Positions 7,630 through 20,588 of a stretch of DNA of 64,000 nt are shown in pieces; positions within the stretch are counted from its first letter, which is position 1; every line of letters begins with the position of its first letter. A program made the position numbers and the translations under genes. The notes beneath the pieces are model-generated. The model worked only from the letters and a program-made list of their open reading frames with translations. It searched no databases and was not told where the DNA came from. The DNA is taken from NCBI RefSeq assembly GCF_001294205.1, contig NZ_LAQT01000029.1, positions 31,720 through 95,719 of the forward strand, given 5' to 3'. Source of the stretch: Amantichitinum ursilacus. GTDB lineage: Bacteria > Pseudomonadota > Gammaproteobacteria > Burkholderiales > Chitinibacteraceae.

Positions 7630-8708
7630 GGCCGACCGCCCAGTACGTTCTTTTGCCACAACTCGCCGTTTGAATAATCACGCAGCCAGTCCGCGAAATC
7701 GGCCTCTTGCAACCGCTTGAATACAGAACTGCCGTCTTCCCGCTCAACCACGATCACGTCGTTCAGCGAAAACTGGTTCAGCAATTCAACGGATTGGGTG
7801 GCAACGATGATCTGCGTCCGGGTGGATGCGGAGCGCAATAATGCGGCCAACAAGGTTACTGCGTACGGATGCAGGCCCAGTTCGGGTTCATCGATGATCA
7901 AGGTCGACGGTGGCTTGGGGTCCAGCAACGCGGTGGCCAGGCAGATAAAGCGTAGCGATCCATCCGAAAGCTGGTGAGGCGACAGCACATAGTCGCTATC
8001 TAGTTGGCGCCAGCGCAGATTGATGTCGTCGACGCTGCGGGGTTGCAACACAAAGTCATCAAAGAAAGGAATCGCCAATTGAACGGTCTTGCGAATCTGC
8101 GCATACACCGCGGGCGACTCGGTTCTTAGCATGTATAGATACGCCGCAAGATTGGCGCCATCGGCGTGCAGCGCCAGCGCATCGTGCACATCTCCCCAGC
8201 GTTTTACCCCTGCGGTCTCGCTGGTGTCGTGGAAATGAAAGACATTCCAGCGATGGATTGAATTGAACAGTGAACGCGTTGCTTCATCCGCAGCGGGTTC
8301 TACAGCAAGCAAGGGCAGTGTCGCCTCAGGGCCGGGCAGGGTGCTTAGAGGCACCGGCTGCTGGTGTGCAGTCACCGCTTCCCGCGTGAAGACAAAGGTG
8401 CCATCCACCGAGGGCTCCAGCGTAAACGAATAAGTGAAGTGGCCCAGCGTAATCGTTGAATCCAGCTGCGAGGTCTGCTTTAACCCAAAGCTGACGATCC
8501 GTTCCGCGGAGCCCTGCTTTGCGGTCCAGTTTGCCAGCCGGCGCTCCATCAAAGCGCCCACCATGCGGAAATACGCGATAAAGCTGCTCTTGCCAGCACC
8601 GTTAGGACCAATAAGCACATTCAGCGCGCTGAGCTCGAGTTGCTCTAGCGCGCGAATCGACTTGAAGCCATGAATGGTGAGTGCGCTGATGGGGTGTTTG
8701 ATGGTCAT
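7626..8708 (-). CDS. AAA/ABC-type ATPase (AAA_21/OLD-like) of a putative defence pair
   Basis: The 360-residue protein has an SMC/RecF-like ATPase core: Walker A GPNGAGKS at 34-41, signature LSDGS at 247-251, Walker B TLIIDE at 269-274 followed by PELGLHP, and a switch-like ATQS near 305. The middle part (about 60-230) is the variable insertion where coiled-coil or sensor elements sit in this group; I see no obvious long coiled coil. It is the first gene of a two-gene minus-strand unit, coupled to DUF4276. By family knowledge it probably senses infection and controls the partner nuclease. It could alternatively act in DNA repair. Confidence 0.8.
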   Translation of the reverse strand: MTIKHPISALTIHGFKSIRALEQLELSALNVLIGPNGAGKSSFIAYFRMVGALMERRLANWTAKQGSAERIVSFGLKQTSQLDSTITLGHFTYSFTLEPSVDGTFVFTREAVTAHQQPVPLSTLPGPEATLPLLAVEPAADEATRSLFNSIHRWNVFHFHDTSETAGVKRWGDVHDALALHADGANLAAYLYMLRTESPAVYAQIRKTVQLAIPFFDDFVLQPRSVDDINLRWRQLDSDYVLSPHQLSDGSLRFICLATALLDPKPPSTLIIDEPELGLHPYAVTLLAALLRSASTRTQIIVATQSVELLNQFSLNDVIVVEREDGSSVFKRLQEADFADWLRDYSNGELWQKNVLGGRP

Positions 8709-8843
8709 GCCGGTGCCTGCGGTTTCAAAAGGACCGCAGCGCGCGGCCGGGTCGCCTGCAGTTTAGCACCGGCCCTGTTAGCGACGTAGGGATCAATCGG
8801 CTCCACGCCGCGGAGCGATCGCCGGGAAAAAGTGGCGGCAGAT

Positions 8844-10460
8844 TTACCTCAGCCGGAAATCCGCAATCAGCGCGCTCAGCTCGGTCGAAATCTGGTTGAT
8901 TTCCGCCACCGCCGTGGGGATACCGCTGATGCGGCGGCTGGTTTCGCCGGTGCCGGCGGCGATGCGTTCGATGTTGTTGGCCAGCTGGTTGCTGGCCACC
9001 GCTTGTTCGCGCAGCGCTTCAGACATCGAGGCGATATGTTCGACCAGTTCGCGGCTGCTGCTGCGCACTTCGGCCATGCCGCTGCCGGCTTGGGTGGCCA
9101 GCGCGTTCACGCTCTGGATGCGCTCGGCGTTCTGGCGGATTTCGAATACGGCGGCGGCGGTGGCTTTTTCGGTGGTGCTGATCATGCCGGTGATTTCGAC
9201 GGTGGAAGCGGCGGTTTTCTCGGCCAGTTTGCGGACTTCGTCGGCGACGACGGCAAAGCCGCGGCCGTGTTCACCGGCGCGGGCGGCTTCGATGGCGGCG
9301 TTAAGCGCCAACAGATTGGTTTGTTCGGCGATGCCTTTGATCACTTGCGCGATGCCAGCGATGCGCTGCGCGTTGGTGTCGAGTTGCTGCATATAGGTGG
9401 CGGCGGCCTGCACGCTTTCGTTAACCGCATCAAAGCGGCTGATCACGGCTTCGACGCTGCCCGCACCGGCCTGGGCGTGCTCGCCAGCGGCGCGCGCCAG
9501 CGTGTCGGTCTCGCTGGCGCTGCTGGAGATATGGTTGATGGACACCGTCATTTGCTCGACGGTGGCCGCCATCGAGGCACTGGCATTGCTTTGTTCTTCG
9601 GCCGCACCGGCCACGGCCCCCGCCACGCTGGATAAGCTGTGGCCCGCGCTTTGCAGCGTGGTGGCCGCTGCGGTCAGGCGGGTTACCCAGTCGTGCAATT
9701 GCTGGCGCATTTCGGCCATCGACGCCAACAAGCTACGTGTGTCCCCCGCACGCACCGGTACCTGCACCGCCAGATTGCCTGCGGCCACTTGCCGCGCAAT
9801 GGCCGCCGCCTGCGCCGGTTCGCCGCCCAGTTGGCGAAAGATGGCGCTGCCGGTCAGCCACAGCAGCACGCCCAGCACGGCCAGTGCCGCCACGCTGATC
9901 AAAATGCTCTGCACCACCATTTGCTGGCGCGTGGCGTCGAAATGCTGGTCGGCTTGCACTGCCTGGTTAACCAGCGAAGTGGCGACGGTATCCAGGTTTT
10001 TCTGCAGGTCGTCGCGGATGCCATCGACCTCGCCATCCACCGTGCGGATGGCGGCAAAGTCCATCGGCTCGGCCGCCAGCAAGGGGCGGTAGCGTTTCTC
10101 ATAGGTATCGATATAGCGCTCAAGCGCGCTCTGGGCTTTTTGCGCCGCTTGCGTGGCTTCGGGCGTGACGGCGTAGCTGGCGGATTGTTGCAGCGTCTTG
10201 ATTGCGTTGGCTTTGGCGCTGGCCCATTCGCGGTCGGAATCGGCCATGTTGTGGTTGATGACCGCGTCCGCGATCACCTGATACAGATCCGCGCCCAAGC
10301 CTGCGCTGCGCTCGACAAAACCGGCGTGCGCGGCGGCGTCGTTGCCTTCGTCCTGCAACGCGCCCAGCCGCTGCAGTCCGTACAGATTGTCCGCGATAAA
10401 AATCAGGCAGACCGCCAGCATCAGGCTGGCGATCAGGATCAGGCGATTACGCAATGTCAT
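8844..10460 (-). CDS. Methyl-accepting chemotaxis protein with a periplasmic four-helix-bundle-type sensor
   Basis: A 538-residue chemoreceptor. An N-terminal helix (about 6-28) and a second near 190-210 enclose a periplasmic domain of about 160 residues that looks all-helical (4HB type). A HAMP segment follows ([20 protein letters not shown]), then a long methyl-accepting domain with the signature hairpin [17 protein letters not shown] near 390. The C terminus ends [10 protein letters not shown] without a CheR/CheB pentapeptide. The ATG at 10460 is preferred because AGGA lies eight bases upstream; two further in-frame starts exist 9 and 33 bases up. It signals to CheA/CheW, which are not in this window. 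Ligand unknown. Confidence 0.9.
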   Translation of the reverse strand: MTLRNRLILIASLMLAVCLIFIADNLYGLQRLGALQDEGNDAAAHAGFVERSAGLGADLYQVIADAVINHNMADSDREWASAKANAIKTLQQSASYAVTPEATQAAQKAQSALERYIDTYEKRYRPLLAAEPMDFAAIRTVDGEVDGIRDDLQKNLDTVATSLVNQAVQADQHFDATRQQMVVQSILISVAALAVLGVLLWLTGSAIFRQLGGEPAQAAAIARQVAAGNLAVQVPVRAGDTRSLLASMAEMRQQLHDWVTRLTAAATTLQSAGHSLSSVAGAVAGAAEEQSNASASMAATVEQMTVSINHISSSASETDTLARAAGEHAQAGAGSVEAVISRFDAVNESVQAAATYMQQLDTNAQRIAGIAQVIKGIAEQTNLLALNAAIEAARAGEHGRGFAVVADEVRKLAEKTAASTVEITGMISTTEKATAAAVFEIRQNAERIQSVNALATQAGSGMAEVRSSSRELVEHIASMSEALREQAVASNQLANNIERIAAGTGETSRRISGIPTAVAEINQISTELSALIADFRLR

Positions 10461-10589
10461 GCCGGGCATCCTGTGGTGGTGGCGCGCCTGCACCCCGCGT
10501 GGGGCGCGGCGCGGCGCGTTGTGCTGGCCCTAAGCATAGTGGGCGCGCAGGCAGATTGCGCGTGCCAAGCGGGTGCTGGCGTGACGGCT

Positions 10590-10605
10590 GCAAAAATATT
10601 TTTGC
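10590..10605. promoter_or_regulatory. 16-bp perfect palindrome between the chemoreceptor and bufferin operons
   Basis: GCAAAAATATTTTTGC reads the same on both strands and lies between two divergent start codons (10460 and 10703). Its position about 100 bases before bufA suggests an operator or promoter element. About 20 bases downstream is TGTCATA, followed some 15 bases later by CGACTCA; these could be -35/-10 parts of an ECF promoter, but I cannot match them to a known consensus. A GC-rich inverted repeat, CGGCGC-T-GCGCCG, lies within that spacer. Confidence 0.4.
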
Positions 10606-10702
10606 AAAGTACTGTCATATCCGCGGCGCTGCGCCGACTCAGTCTGTAGCGAGGCCATTTTTGCTTTCGCGCAACCTTTGTACTTACAGACTGGAGATCA
10701 CC

Positions 10703-10945
10703 ATGAACAAGCAATTACTCGCCGCATCCGCCCTCGCCGCCATCCTGGGCAGCGCATTGTCCGCCCCGGTATTGGCCGCCGATATGGAGAAGTGTTACGG
10801 CGTGGCCAAAGCCGGCCAGAACGACTGCAAGGGCAACGACCATGCCTGCGCGGGCCAGGCCAGCAAAGACAACGACAAGGCCGAGTTCAAGGCCGTACCG
10901 GCAGGCACGTGCGCCAAAATGGGCGGCAGCCTTAAAGCCGGTTAA
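10703..10945 (+). CDS. bufA: Bufferin-type RiPP precursor (DUF2282, BufA)
   Basis: The 80-residue protein has a signal peptide (residues 1 to about 26, ending PVLAA) and a mature part with four cysteines at 31, 42, 49 and 70 in the family pattern [14 protein letters not shown]...DHACAG...GTC. DUF2282 proteins of this kind are precursors of bufferins, exported copper-binding peptides in which some cysteines are turned into heterocycles by a DUF692/MNIO enzyme. The enzyme and its DUF2063 partner are the next two genes, which makes the assignment strong. SD TGGAGA stands six bases before the ATG. The signal peptide as leader means modification in the cytoplasm and release to the periplasm. Metal and modified residues here are inferred. 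Confidence 0.85.
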   Translation: MNKQLLAASALAAILGSALSAPVLAADMEKCYGVAKAGQNDCKGNDHACAGQASKDNDKAEFKAVPAGTCAKMGGSLKAG

Positions 10946-11010
10946 GCGCGCATTGCAGCGGCCGGTGTCGGGCTGGCCGCTGCCCGCCGCATTGCTTGGG
11001 AGCACGCGTG

Positions 11011-11844
11011 ATGCATCAATCTGATTTATTGACCGGCCTGGGCCTGCGTTCGCCGCACGTGGCCGACGTGCTGCAAACGCAGCCGGCGGTGGGCTGGTGG
11101 GAAGTGCATAGCGAAAACTATTTTGGCGGCGGCGCGCCGATTGCCGCGCTGGAGCAAATCCGCGACCAGTATCCGGTAAGTCTGCATGGCGTCGGGCTGG
11201 GGCTGGGCAGTGTTGACCCGCTGGATAAACGACATCTGGCGCAATTGCGCGAGCTGGTACAGCGCATCGAGCCGGTGCGCGTCTCCGAGCATCTGGCGTG
11301 GAATCGCCATGCCGGGCAGTTCTTTCCCGATTTGCTGCCGGTGCCGCGTTTGCACGGCGCACTGGACTTGCTGTGCCAGCGCATCGACCAGGTGCAGCAG
11401 GCGTTGGGGCGCACGATTTTGCTGGAGAACGTGTCCACTTATATCGAGATGCGCGATGCGGTGTGCAGCGAGGCCGAATTGCTGGCGCACATTGCGCGTC
11501 GCACCGGCTGTGGCGTGCTGCTGGATCTGAACAATCTGCGGGTGAATGCGCTGAACCTGGGATTGGACCCGCAAGATGAGATGGCTGCTTTGCCGCGCGA
11601 CGTGGTCGGCGAAATCCATGTGGCTGGATATGAAATGGTGGACGGTTGCGCCATCGATACCCACGGCGCGCCGGTCAGTGCCGAAGTGATGGCGCTGTTG
11701 CGGGTGGCTTTGCAGCGCTTTGGGCCGCAACCGGTGTTGCTGGAACGCGATAGCAATCTGCCGCCGCTGGCCGCGTTGCTGGGCGAATATGCCGCAATCC
11801 AGGCGGTGGTGGCTGAGGCGCACAGGGAGCCGCAGCCATGTTGA
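11011..11844 (+). CDS. bufB: Multinuclear non-haem iron oxidative enzyme (DUF692/MNIO), BufB
   Basis: A 277-residue TIM-barrel enzyme of the DUF692 family, which uses a two- or three-iron centre and oxygen to rebuild cysteines in ribosomal peptides. Family landmarks are present in order: HSENYF (near 30), SLHGVGLGLGS (near 62), VSEHLAWN (near 90), LLENVSTYI (near 138), LLDLNNLRVN (near 170) and GEIHVAGYE (near 202), supplying the His, Glu, Asp and Asn iron ligands. The ATG at 11011 has GGGAG eight bases upstream; a GTG lies one codon earlier. The stop overlaps the start of bufC. Substrate is almost certainly the DUF2282 peptide encoded 65 bases upstream. Confidence 0.9.
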   Translation: MHQSDLLTGLGLRSPHVADVLQTQPAVGWWEVHSENYFGGGAPIAALEQIRDQYPVSLHGVGLGLGSVDPLDKRHLAQLRELVQRIEPVRVSEHLAWNRHAGQFFPDLLPVPRLHGALDLLCQRIDQVQQALGRTILLENVSTYIEMRDAVCSEAELLAHIARRTGCGVLLDLNNLRVNALNLGLDPQDEMAALPRDVVGEIHVAGYEMVDGCAIDTHGAPVSAEVMALLRVALQRFGPQPVLLERDSNLPPLAALLGEYAAIQAVVAEAHREPQPC

Positions 11845-12587
11845 GTTACGCCGCCGCCCTCGCCGAATTGGCCTATGCCTTTAACGACGCTGGTTTTGTG
11901 CCTGCCGGCGTCACCACTGCCAGCGCGCCGCGGCTGGACGTCTATCGCAACAATGTGCGGCTCAATCGCATTAATGCCTTGCGGGCGACCTTTGCCCAAG
12001 TGGCGGAGCTGGTCGGCGCTGAGTTCTTTAACGGCATGGCGCGCGCGTATGTGCGGGCGACGCCGGCGACCTCGGCCAATCTGCATGACGACGGCGCGCA
12101 GCTGGCGGCGTTTATTGCCACGTTTGCACCCGCGCGTAGCGTGCCGTATCTGGCCGATGTGGCGCGGGTGGATTGGGCTTTGCATCGGGCATGGCATGCG
12201 CCCGATTGCGCGCCATTTGCCGTGGCGCAGCTGCAAACGCTGACGCCGGAACAGTTTGCGCAACAGCGCGTGCGCTTTGCGCCAGCGGTGGCGCTGGTGG
12301 CATCGCCGGCTTGGCCGATCGCCGATTTGCTGGCGATGCATCAAGGCGGCGCACTGGCTGATCCGGACGCAGGAGGCCAGGCCGTGTTGATCTGGCGGGC
12401 GGGCACGCAGGTGCAGCACCGCGCGCTTGGCCCGGCGCACGCGGTCGCGGTCCGGTCCTTGCAACACGGCGCGCCGCTGCACGCGGTGCTGCCTGCGTTG
12501 CAGGCCGACACGGCGTTGTTGCCGCTGTTATTTACTGATGGTTTGATTAGCGCGCTGGAGGCCCATCATGCTTGCGCTCCGCTGTAA
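11838..12587 (+). CDS. bufC: DUF2063 MNIO partner protein, BufC
   Basis: A 249-residue protein of the DUF2063 (HvfC/BufC) family. The N-terminal region contains DVYRNNVRLNRINALRATFAQVAELVG, the usual helical part once called DNA-binding; in RiPP systems it is the peptide-recognition partner of the MNIO enzyme. The C-terminal half is the second, variable domain. The ATG overlaps bufB by seven bases and its end overlaps the DoxX gene by 20, so the three proteins are probably made together. Annotation follows family and gene order rather than a catalytic motif. Confidence 0.85.
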   Translation: MLSYAAALAELAYAFNDAGFVPAGVTTASAPRLDVYRNNVRLNRINALRATFAQVAELVGAEFFNGMARAYVRATPATSANLHDDGAQLAAFIATFAPARSVPYLADVARVDWALHRAWHAPDCAPFAVAQLQTLTPEQFAQQRVRFAPAVALVASPAWPIADLLAMHQGGALADPDAGGQAVLIWRAGTQVQHRALGPAHAVAVRSLQHGAPLHAVLPALQADTALLPLLFTDGLISALEAHHACAPL

Positions 12588-13044
12588 CTGGATGGCGTGG
12601 CTATACGCCCGTTTCGAACTCTGTTGTACCGCGTTGCAACCGGCGTTTGCGCTGGGGGTGCGGCTGTATCTGGCGCGGGTGTTCTGGTTGTCCGGGCTGA
12701 CCAAATTACGCAGTTGGGATAGCACCTTGTATTTGTTTACCAGTGAATATCACGTGCCCCTCCTGCCACCCGCGGTCGCTGCAGTGATGGGCGCGGGCGG
12801 CGAATTGCTGTTGCCCTTGCTGTTGTTGACGGGGTGGGCGGGGCGCTTTGGCGCGACCGGCTTGCTGATTTTGAATTGCGTGGCAGTGATTTCATATCCA
12901 GGTCTGGAACCGATCCAGATCAAGGATCATGTGCTGTGGGGTATCTTGCTGGTTTATCTGATGGTGCATGGCATGGGCGCGTGGTCGGTGGACGGCTGGC
13001 GCATGCGGCGCCGTCTGCGCGTACGGGGGCCAGGCACGCAGTGA
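12568..13044 (+). CDS. DoxX family membrane protein of the bufferin operon
   Basis: The 158-residue protein has four hydrophobic helices (about 25-45, 65-95, 100-115, 120-140) and the DoxX hallmark LARVFWLSGLTKLRSWDST near its start. DoxX proteins are common last members of bufferin and related operons; their role is thought to be redox- or electron-related at the membrane but is not settled. The gene overlaps bufC by 20 bases, and its TGA overlaps the GTG start of the sigma factor gene by four, tying regulator and biosynthesis into one transcript. Confidence 0.85.
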   Translation: MLALRCNWMAWLYARFELCCTALQPAFALGVRLYLARVFWLSGLTKLRSWDSTLYLFTSEYHVPLLPPAVAAVMGAGGELLLPLLLLTGWAGRFGATGLLILNCVAVISYPGLEPIQIKDHVLWGILLVYLMVHGMGAWSVDGWRMRRRLRVRGPGTQ

Positions 13045-13646
13045 CAACGCAGTTATCGTGGCAACAAGACCACCATTATCTGACCGGGCTGCGGCGCGAC
13101 TTGCTGCGCTTTGCCCGGCTGCAGTTACGCGATGCCGTGGCGGCCGAAGACGCGGTGCAAGAGGCGCTGACGGCCGCGTACACCGCGCCACAGCAGTTTG
13201 GCGGGCAATCGCAACACAAGACGTGGGTGTTTGGCATTCTGCGGCACAAGCTGGTGGATACGCTGCGCGCACGCTATCGCACCATCAACTTGTCGGCGTT
13301 GGAGGCCGAAATTGAAGGCGAGGCGCTGCTCGACGATTTGTTGTTTAAGGCCAATGATCATTGGGCCGCCGACACGCGCCCGCGGCCGTGGCCCAAGCCG
13401 GAAACCGCGCTGGCGCAAAAGCAGTTCTGGTTGTTGTTTGAGCTTTGTCTGAACAACCTGCCGGAAAGCACCGGCCGCGTGTTTATGATGCGCGAGTTTC
13501 TCGGGCTGGAAACCGATGAGATTTGTGTGGAGCTGGCGGTGTCGGCCAATCATTGCAGCGTGCTGCTGTACCGCGCGCGGCTCAAGCTGCGCACCTGTCT
13601 GACCGAGAAGGGCTACGACGGCGAGGATTGCGATGAGTACGTGTAA
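13041..13646 (+). CDS. ECF-type RNA polymerase sigma factor
   Basis: A 201-residue sigma-70 family protein. Region 2 contains LRFARLQLRDAVAAEDAVQEALTAAY and the helix THKTWVFGILRHKLVDTLR-like core (13100-13270), and region 4 has LPESTGRVFMMREFLGLETDEICVELAVSANHCSVLLYRARLKL with its helix-turn-helix split across the last part. The GTG at 13041 is chosen because it overlaps the DoxX stop (GTGA) and gives a normal sigma-2 N terminus. The next gene encodes a zinc-finger protein that overlaps by 14 bases, the usual sigma/anti-sigma layout. It most likely drives the bufferin operon and thereby itself. An insertion between the two regions (about residues 90-125) is longer than average. Confidence 0.85.
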   Translation: MTTQLSWQQDHHYLTGLRRDLLRFARLQLRDAVAAEDAVQEALTAAYTAPQQFGGQSQHKTWVFGILRHKLVDTLRARYRTINLSALEAEIEGEALLDDLLFKANDHWAADTRPRPWPKPETALAQKQFWLLFELCLNNLPESTGRVFMMREFLGLETDEICVELAVSANHCSVLLYRARLKLRTCLTEKGYDGEDCDEYV

Positions 13647-13821
13647 AAAGATCAGCCGACTGCTGTCGGACGCACTGGACCGACCGTTACAGACTGGCGA
13701 GTGGCTGGAGGTGCATGCGCACTTGCCGATCTGCCGCGGCTGCCGCGGCTACAAGCAGCAAATCAGCGTGCTGCGCGCCGCTGCGCAGCGAGTGCGCGGC
13801 GAAGAGCCCGAGACGCGCTGA
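13633..13821 (+). CDS. Short zinc-finger (ZAS) anti-sigma-like protein
   Basis: Only 62 residues. HLPICRGC gives the Hx3CxxC signature of zinc-binding anti-sigma domains, and CKK at residue 4 could supply another ligand. There is no membrane helix, so any sensing must be cytoplasmic, unlike most anti-sigma factors. It starts inside the sigma factor gene and is the last gene of the bufferin operon. The simplest reading is that it holds the sigma factor inactive and releases it when metal or oxidant strips the zinc site; this is inference. Confidence 0.8.
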   Translation: MSTCKKISRLLSDALDRPLQTGEWLEVHAHLPICRGCRGYKQQISVLRAAAQRVRGEEPETR

Positions 13822-14022
13822 TCAGTTACCCGGCTTGATTTTCTCGCTGCCCGACAGCACAAAATGCTCGCCGTGGATGGTGGAGAACATCGATTCCAGG
13901 TGCTTTAACGCCGTCCAGTCATTGCGGTTGGCGCCATCTTTTTCGGGCAGTTGTTCCAGGCAATGCGCTAATGAACGAGTGATCAGATTGATCTCGTAGC
14001 GCGTCAGATGTGCGAGTTCCAT
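13822..14022 (-). CDS. Small hypothetical protein, 66 residues
   Basis: I do not recognise the family. The product is a soluble, mostly helical 66-residue protein (LTRYEINLITRSLAHCLEQLP...). The ATG at 14022 has GGGGA six bases upstream, which supports a real gene. Its stop codon abuts the stop of the convergent zinc-finger gene without any gap. It stands alone, upstream of the minus-strand MdlAB genes in position but apparently transcribed separately, since its 5' end faces the 3' end of mdlB. Confidence 0.5.
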   Translation of the reverse strand: MELAHLTRYEINLITRSLAHCLEQLPEKDGANRNDWTALKHLESMFSTIHGEHFVLSGSEKIKPGN

Positions 14023-14146
14023 GGCCGTCCCCAGTCGTGAAAAGTCGGATTAAAACCGAGAATACGGCGCACCTTCAGCGCCTGTCTGTCGGCGCGCCGT
14101 ACATCTTGCGTAGGGAAATCCGGCGCTTGCGCGTTTGCTGCAGAAA

Positions 14147-15911
14147 CTAGTCCTGCAACTGTTGCAGCAGGTACAAACGCTGATAAATACCGTGCTCGAT
14201 ATTCATCAGTTCGTCGTGGCTGCCCGCTTCGGCGATATGGCCGTGGTTGAGCACGATAATGCGGTCGGCATCGCGGATGGTGGACAAGCGATGCGCAATC
14301 GAGATCAACGTCACCTTGCCTTTTAACGCATCCAGCGCGCGCTGCACGATCTGTTCGGTTTCGCTATCGATGTGCGAGGTGGCTTCGTCCAGCAACAGAA
14401 TGCGCGGCTTGCCCGCCAGCGCGCGCGCGATGGCGATCAGCTGCTTTTGCCCGCTGGACAAGCGCGTGCCGCTTTCGCCCATATCGGTGTCGTAACCGTT
14501 TTCCAGCGACAGGATCAGCTCGTGCACATTGGCCGCGCGGGCGGCGGTTTCGATTTCGTCTTGCGACAAACCGCGACCCATATCGATGTTTTCGCGCGCG
14601 GTGGCGGCCAGCAAGAACGGGTCTTGCGGCACCAGCCCCACGCCGGCGCGAAACGCTTCGTCGCTGATGGTTTGCAACGCAATATCGTCGATCGAAATCT
14701 GCCCGGCTTGCGGCGTATAAAAACGCAGCAACAGCGATAGCAGCGTGGATTTGCCGCTGCCGGTGTGGCCGACGATGCCGTAAAACGCCCCAGCCGGCAC
14801 ATGCAGGCTCAGGTCGTGCAGGATGGTCTGGCTGTCGTTGTAGCCAAAGCGCAGATGGCTGAAATTGACTTCGCCGCGCTGGATGCGCACATCGCCGCCC
14901 GAGACCGTACCGCGCGGTTCTTTCAGCAGATGATTGACGCGTGCGGCGGCCACCACGGCCTGCTGCAACTGGCTGAACTGCAGCATGATCTGGATCAGCG
15001 GTTCCACCACGCGGGCGATATAGCTGACAAACGCATACAGCACGCCAATCTCGAGCGCGCCAAATGCCTGCACGCCAAAACAGTAGATCACCAGCGCCAA
15101 CACCAGCACGTTCATCAAATCGAGCGCGGGCCGCAGCAACCATGCGTTAGCCGACAGTTCCTGCAGCCGCGCGCGGTAATGCGCCTGGTTGATATTGCGA
15201 AAGCGGCCGGAGAAACGCGCTTCGGCATTGGCCGCTTGCAACACGCTCATGCCCGCGATCGATTCGGCCACTTGTGCGTTGATTTCGCTGCGCAGCTCGC
15301 GCGCTTGCGCCACCGAGGGCGCGCTCCAGCGCTGATAAAACCAGACGATCAGCACCACGGCCGGGAACAGCGTCAGCACGATGCTCATCAAGCGCCAGTC
15401 CAGCCACGCCATCGCCAACATCGCACCGATAATCACAATGCAACTGTCCAGCATCACAAACAGCACCTGCACATACAGCGCTTTCACCGATTCGGTGTCG
15501 TTGGTGACGCGGCTGACCAGTTGCCCGGTGATGGCCTTGTCAAAAAACGCCATCGGCAGGCGGATGACATGGCTGTACACGTCTTCGCGCAGGCGCTTGA
15601 CCGAGCGCATCGCCACGCCCGCCATGCGCGTTAGCTGCAGATAACGCAGGATGCTGGCGGCAAAGCCACAGACCAGGCATCCGGCCAGCAAGGCGGCAAT
15701 CGCGCGGGCGTCGTAGTGATGCGGCAGCAGGTAGTTATCAATAAAGTGCTTGCCCAGCAGCGGCGACAGCGCTTCCAGCAAGGCGGCCGCCACCAGCCAG
15801 ACGGTGCCGATATATAAATGGCGGCGGTCGGGGCGGGCGGCCTCGTTCAGCAGGCTGACCGCATCGCGGCGTTCATTGCGCGCGGCGGTGATGGGCGGGG
15901 CCACCGCAGTC

Positions 15912-15922
<11 letters not shown>
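14147..15922 (-). CDS. mdlB: ABC exporter half-transporter, MdlB-like
   Basis: A 591-residue fused permease and ATPase. Six membrane helices fill residues ~35-320; the ATPase domain has Walker A GHTGSGKST, signature LSSGQKQL and Walker B ILLLDEATS with a catalytic Glu. It starts 11 bases before the end of the upstream half-transporter gene (ATG at 15922), so the two are co-translated and should form a heterodimer as in E. coli MdlAB and SmdAB. Family members export drugs or lipids; the substrate here is unknown. An alternative annotation is an MsbA-like lipid flippase, less likely because of the paired partner. Confidence 0.85.
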
Positions 15923-17654
<1,732 letters not shown>

Positions 17655-18060
17655 TGATTCTTCTACCTTTTGGATGCCGCCACGGCGGGGTGACCGCATA
17701 GGGCGCGCATCCGGATACGCGTGATTGTGGCCGGACGATAAACCAGCGACGAAATTACGGTAGAGCCGCGCATGTGCAACGCCACACGTGGAATGCCAGG
17801 TAGGCCAGGCTGCGGAGAGGCCGTATTTGCACCGCCTATGCAGACTCGCATAATGGCGCAATCGAATTAATGATCCGCAACGTGTGTGTCAGACGGGCAG
17901 GTGTACCGACAGACGTCGGGATGGGCTTCTCTGCGGTATTTTGCGAGCGCCAGGTGGAAAGGCTCGTGACACACGAGTTGGCTAGTATAGATAACCAGAG
18001 CTGGAATGCGAAACGCGCCAGCCGCAGAACGAAAAATCCGCAACACTGGAGTTGCACAGC
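17655..18060. other. 406-base divergent intergenic region between mdlA and the ydeP-like gene
   Basis: No gene is supported here. The region must hold promoters in both directions. An inverted repeat CTCGTG-ACA-CACGAG lies at 17963-17977, about 85 bases before the ydeP-like start, and just after it the plus strand reads TAGTATAGAT, a fair -10 element without a matching -35. The repeat could be an operator for control of the molybdoenzyme operon. Confidence 0.4.
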
Positions 18061-20343
<2,283 letters not shown>

Positions 20344-20345
20344 CG

Positions 20346-20588
20346 GTGGATGAAGATATGCTGGTTAATCTGGTGGGCGCCATCGCCGAGAAAAACGGCG
20401 TGTCGGACCACCAGATCGCCAAACGCCTGGGGCTGAGCATGAGCCAGCTTAATCGCGCCTTGCTGGTGCTGGCCTCGCCCGAAGCGGAAGGCGGGCTGGC
20501 GCTGGTGGAGGCGCGGCAGGACGACAAACGTCGCACGCTGTGGTTAACCGACAAAGGCCACGCGCTGATCAACGAGTCGATGCCATGA
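20346..20588 (+). CDS. Small winged-helix (MarR-like) protein embedded in the molybdoenzyme operon
   Basis: An 80-residue protein whose sequence reads as a single winged-helix unit: NGVSDHQIAKRLGLSMSQLNRALLVLAS is a helix-turn-helix, and VEARQDDKRRTLWLTDKGHALI is the wing and following helix typical of MarR proteins (DDKRR, LTDKG). The long dimerisation helices of full MarR proteins are missing. It begins with GTG two bases after the ydeP-like stop and overlaps fdhD by four bases. A regulator of this operon or a protein-binding adaptor are both possible. Confidence 0.75.
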   Translation: MDEDMLVNLVGAIAEKNGVSDHQIAKRLGLSMSQLNRALLVLASPEAEGGLALVEARQDDKRRTLWLTDKGHALINESMP

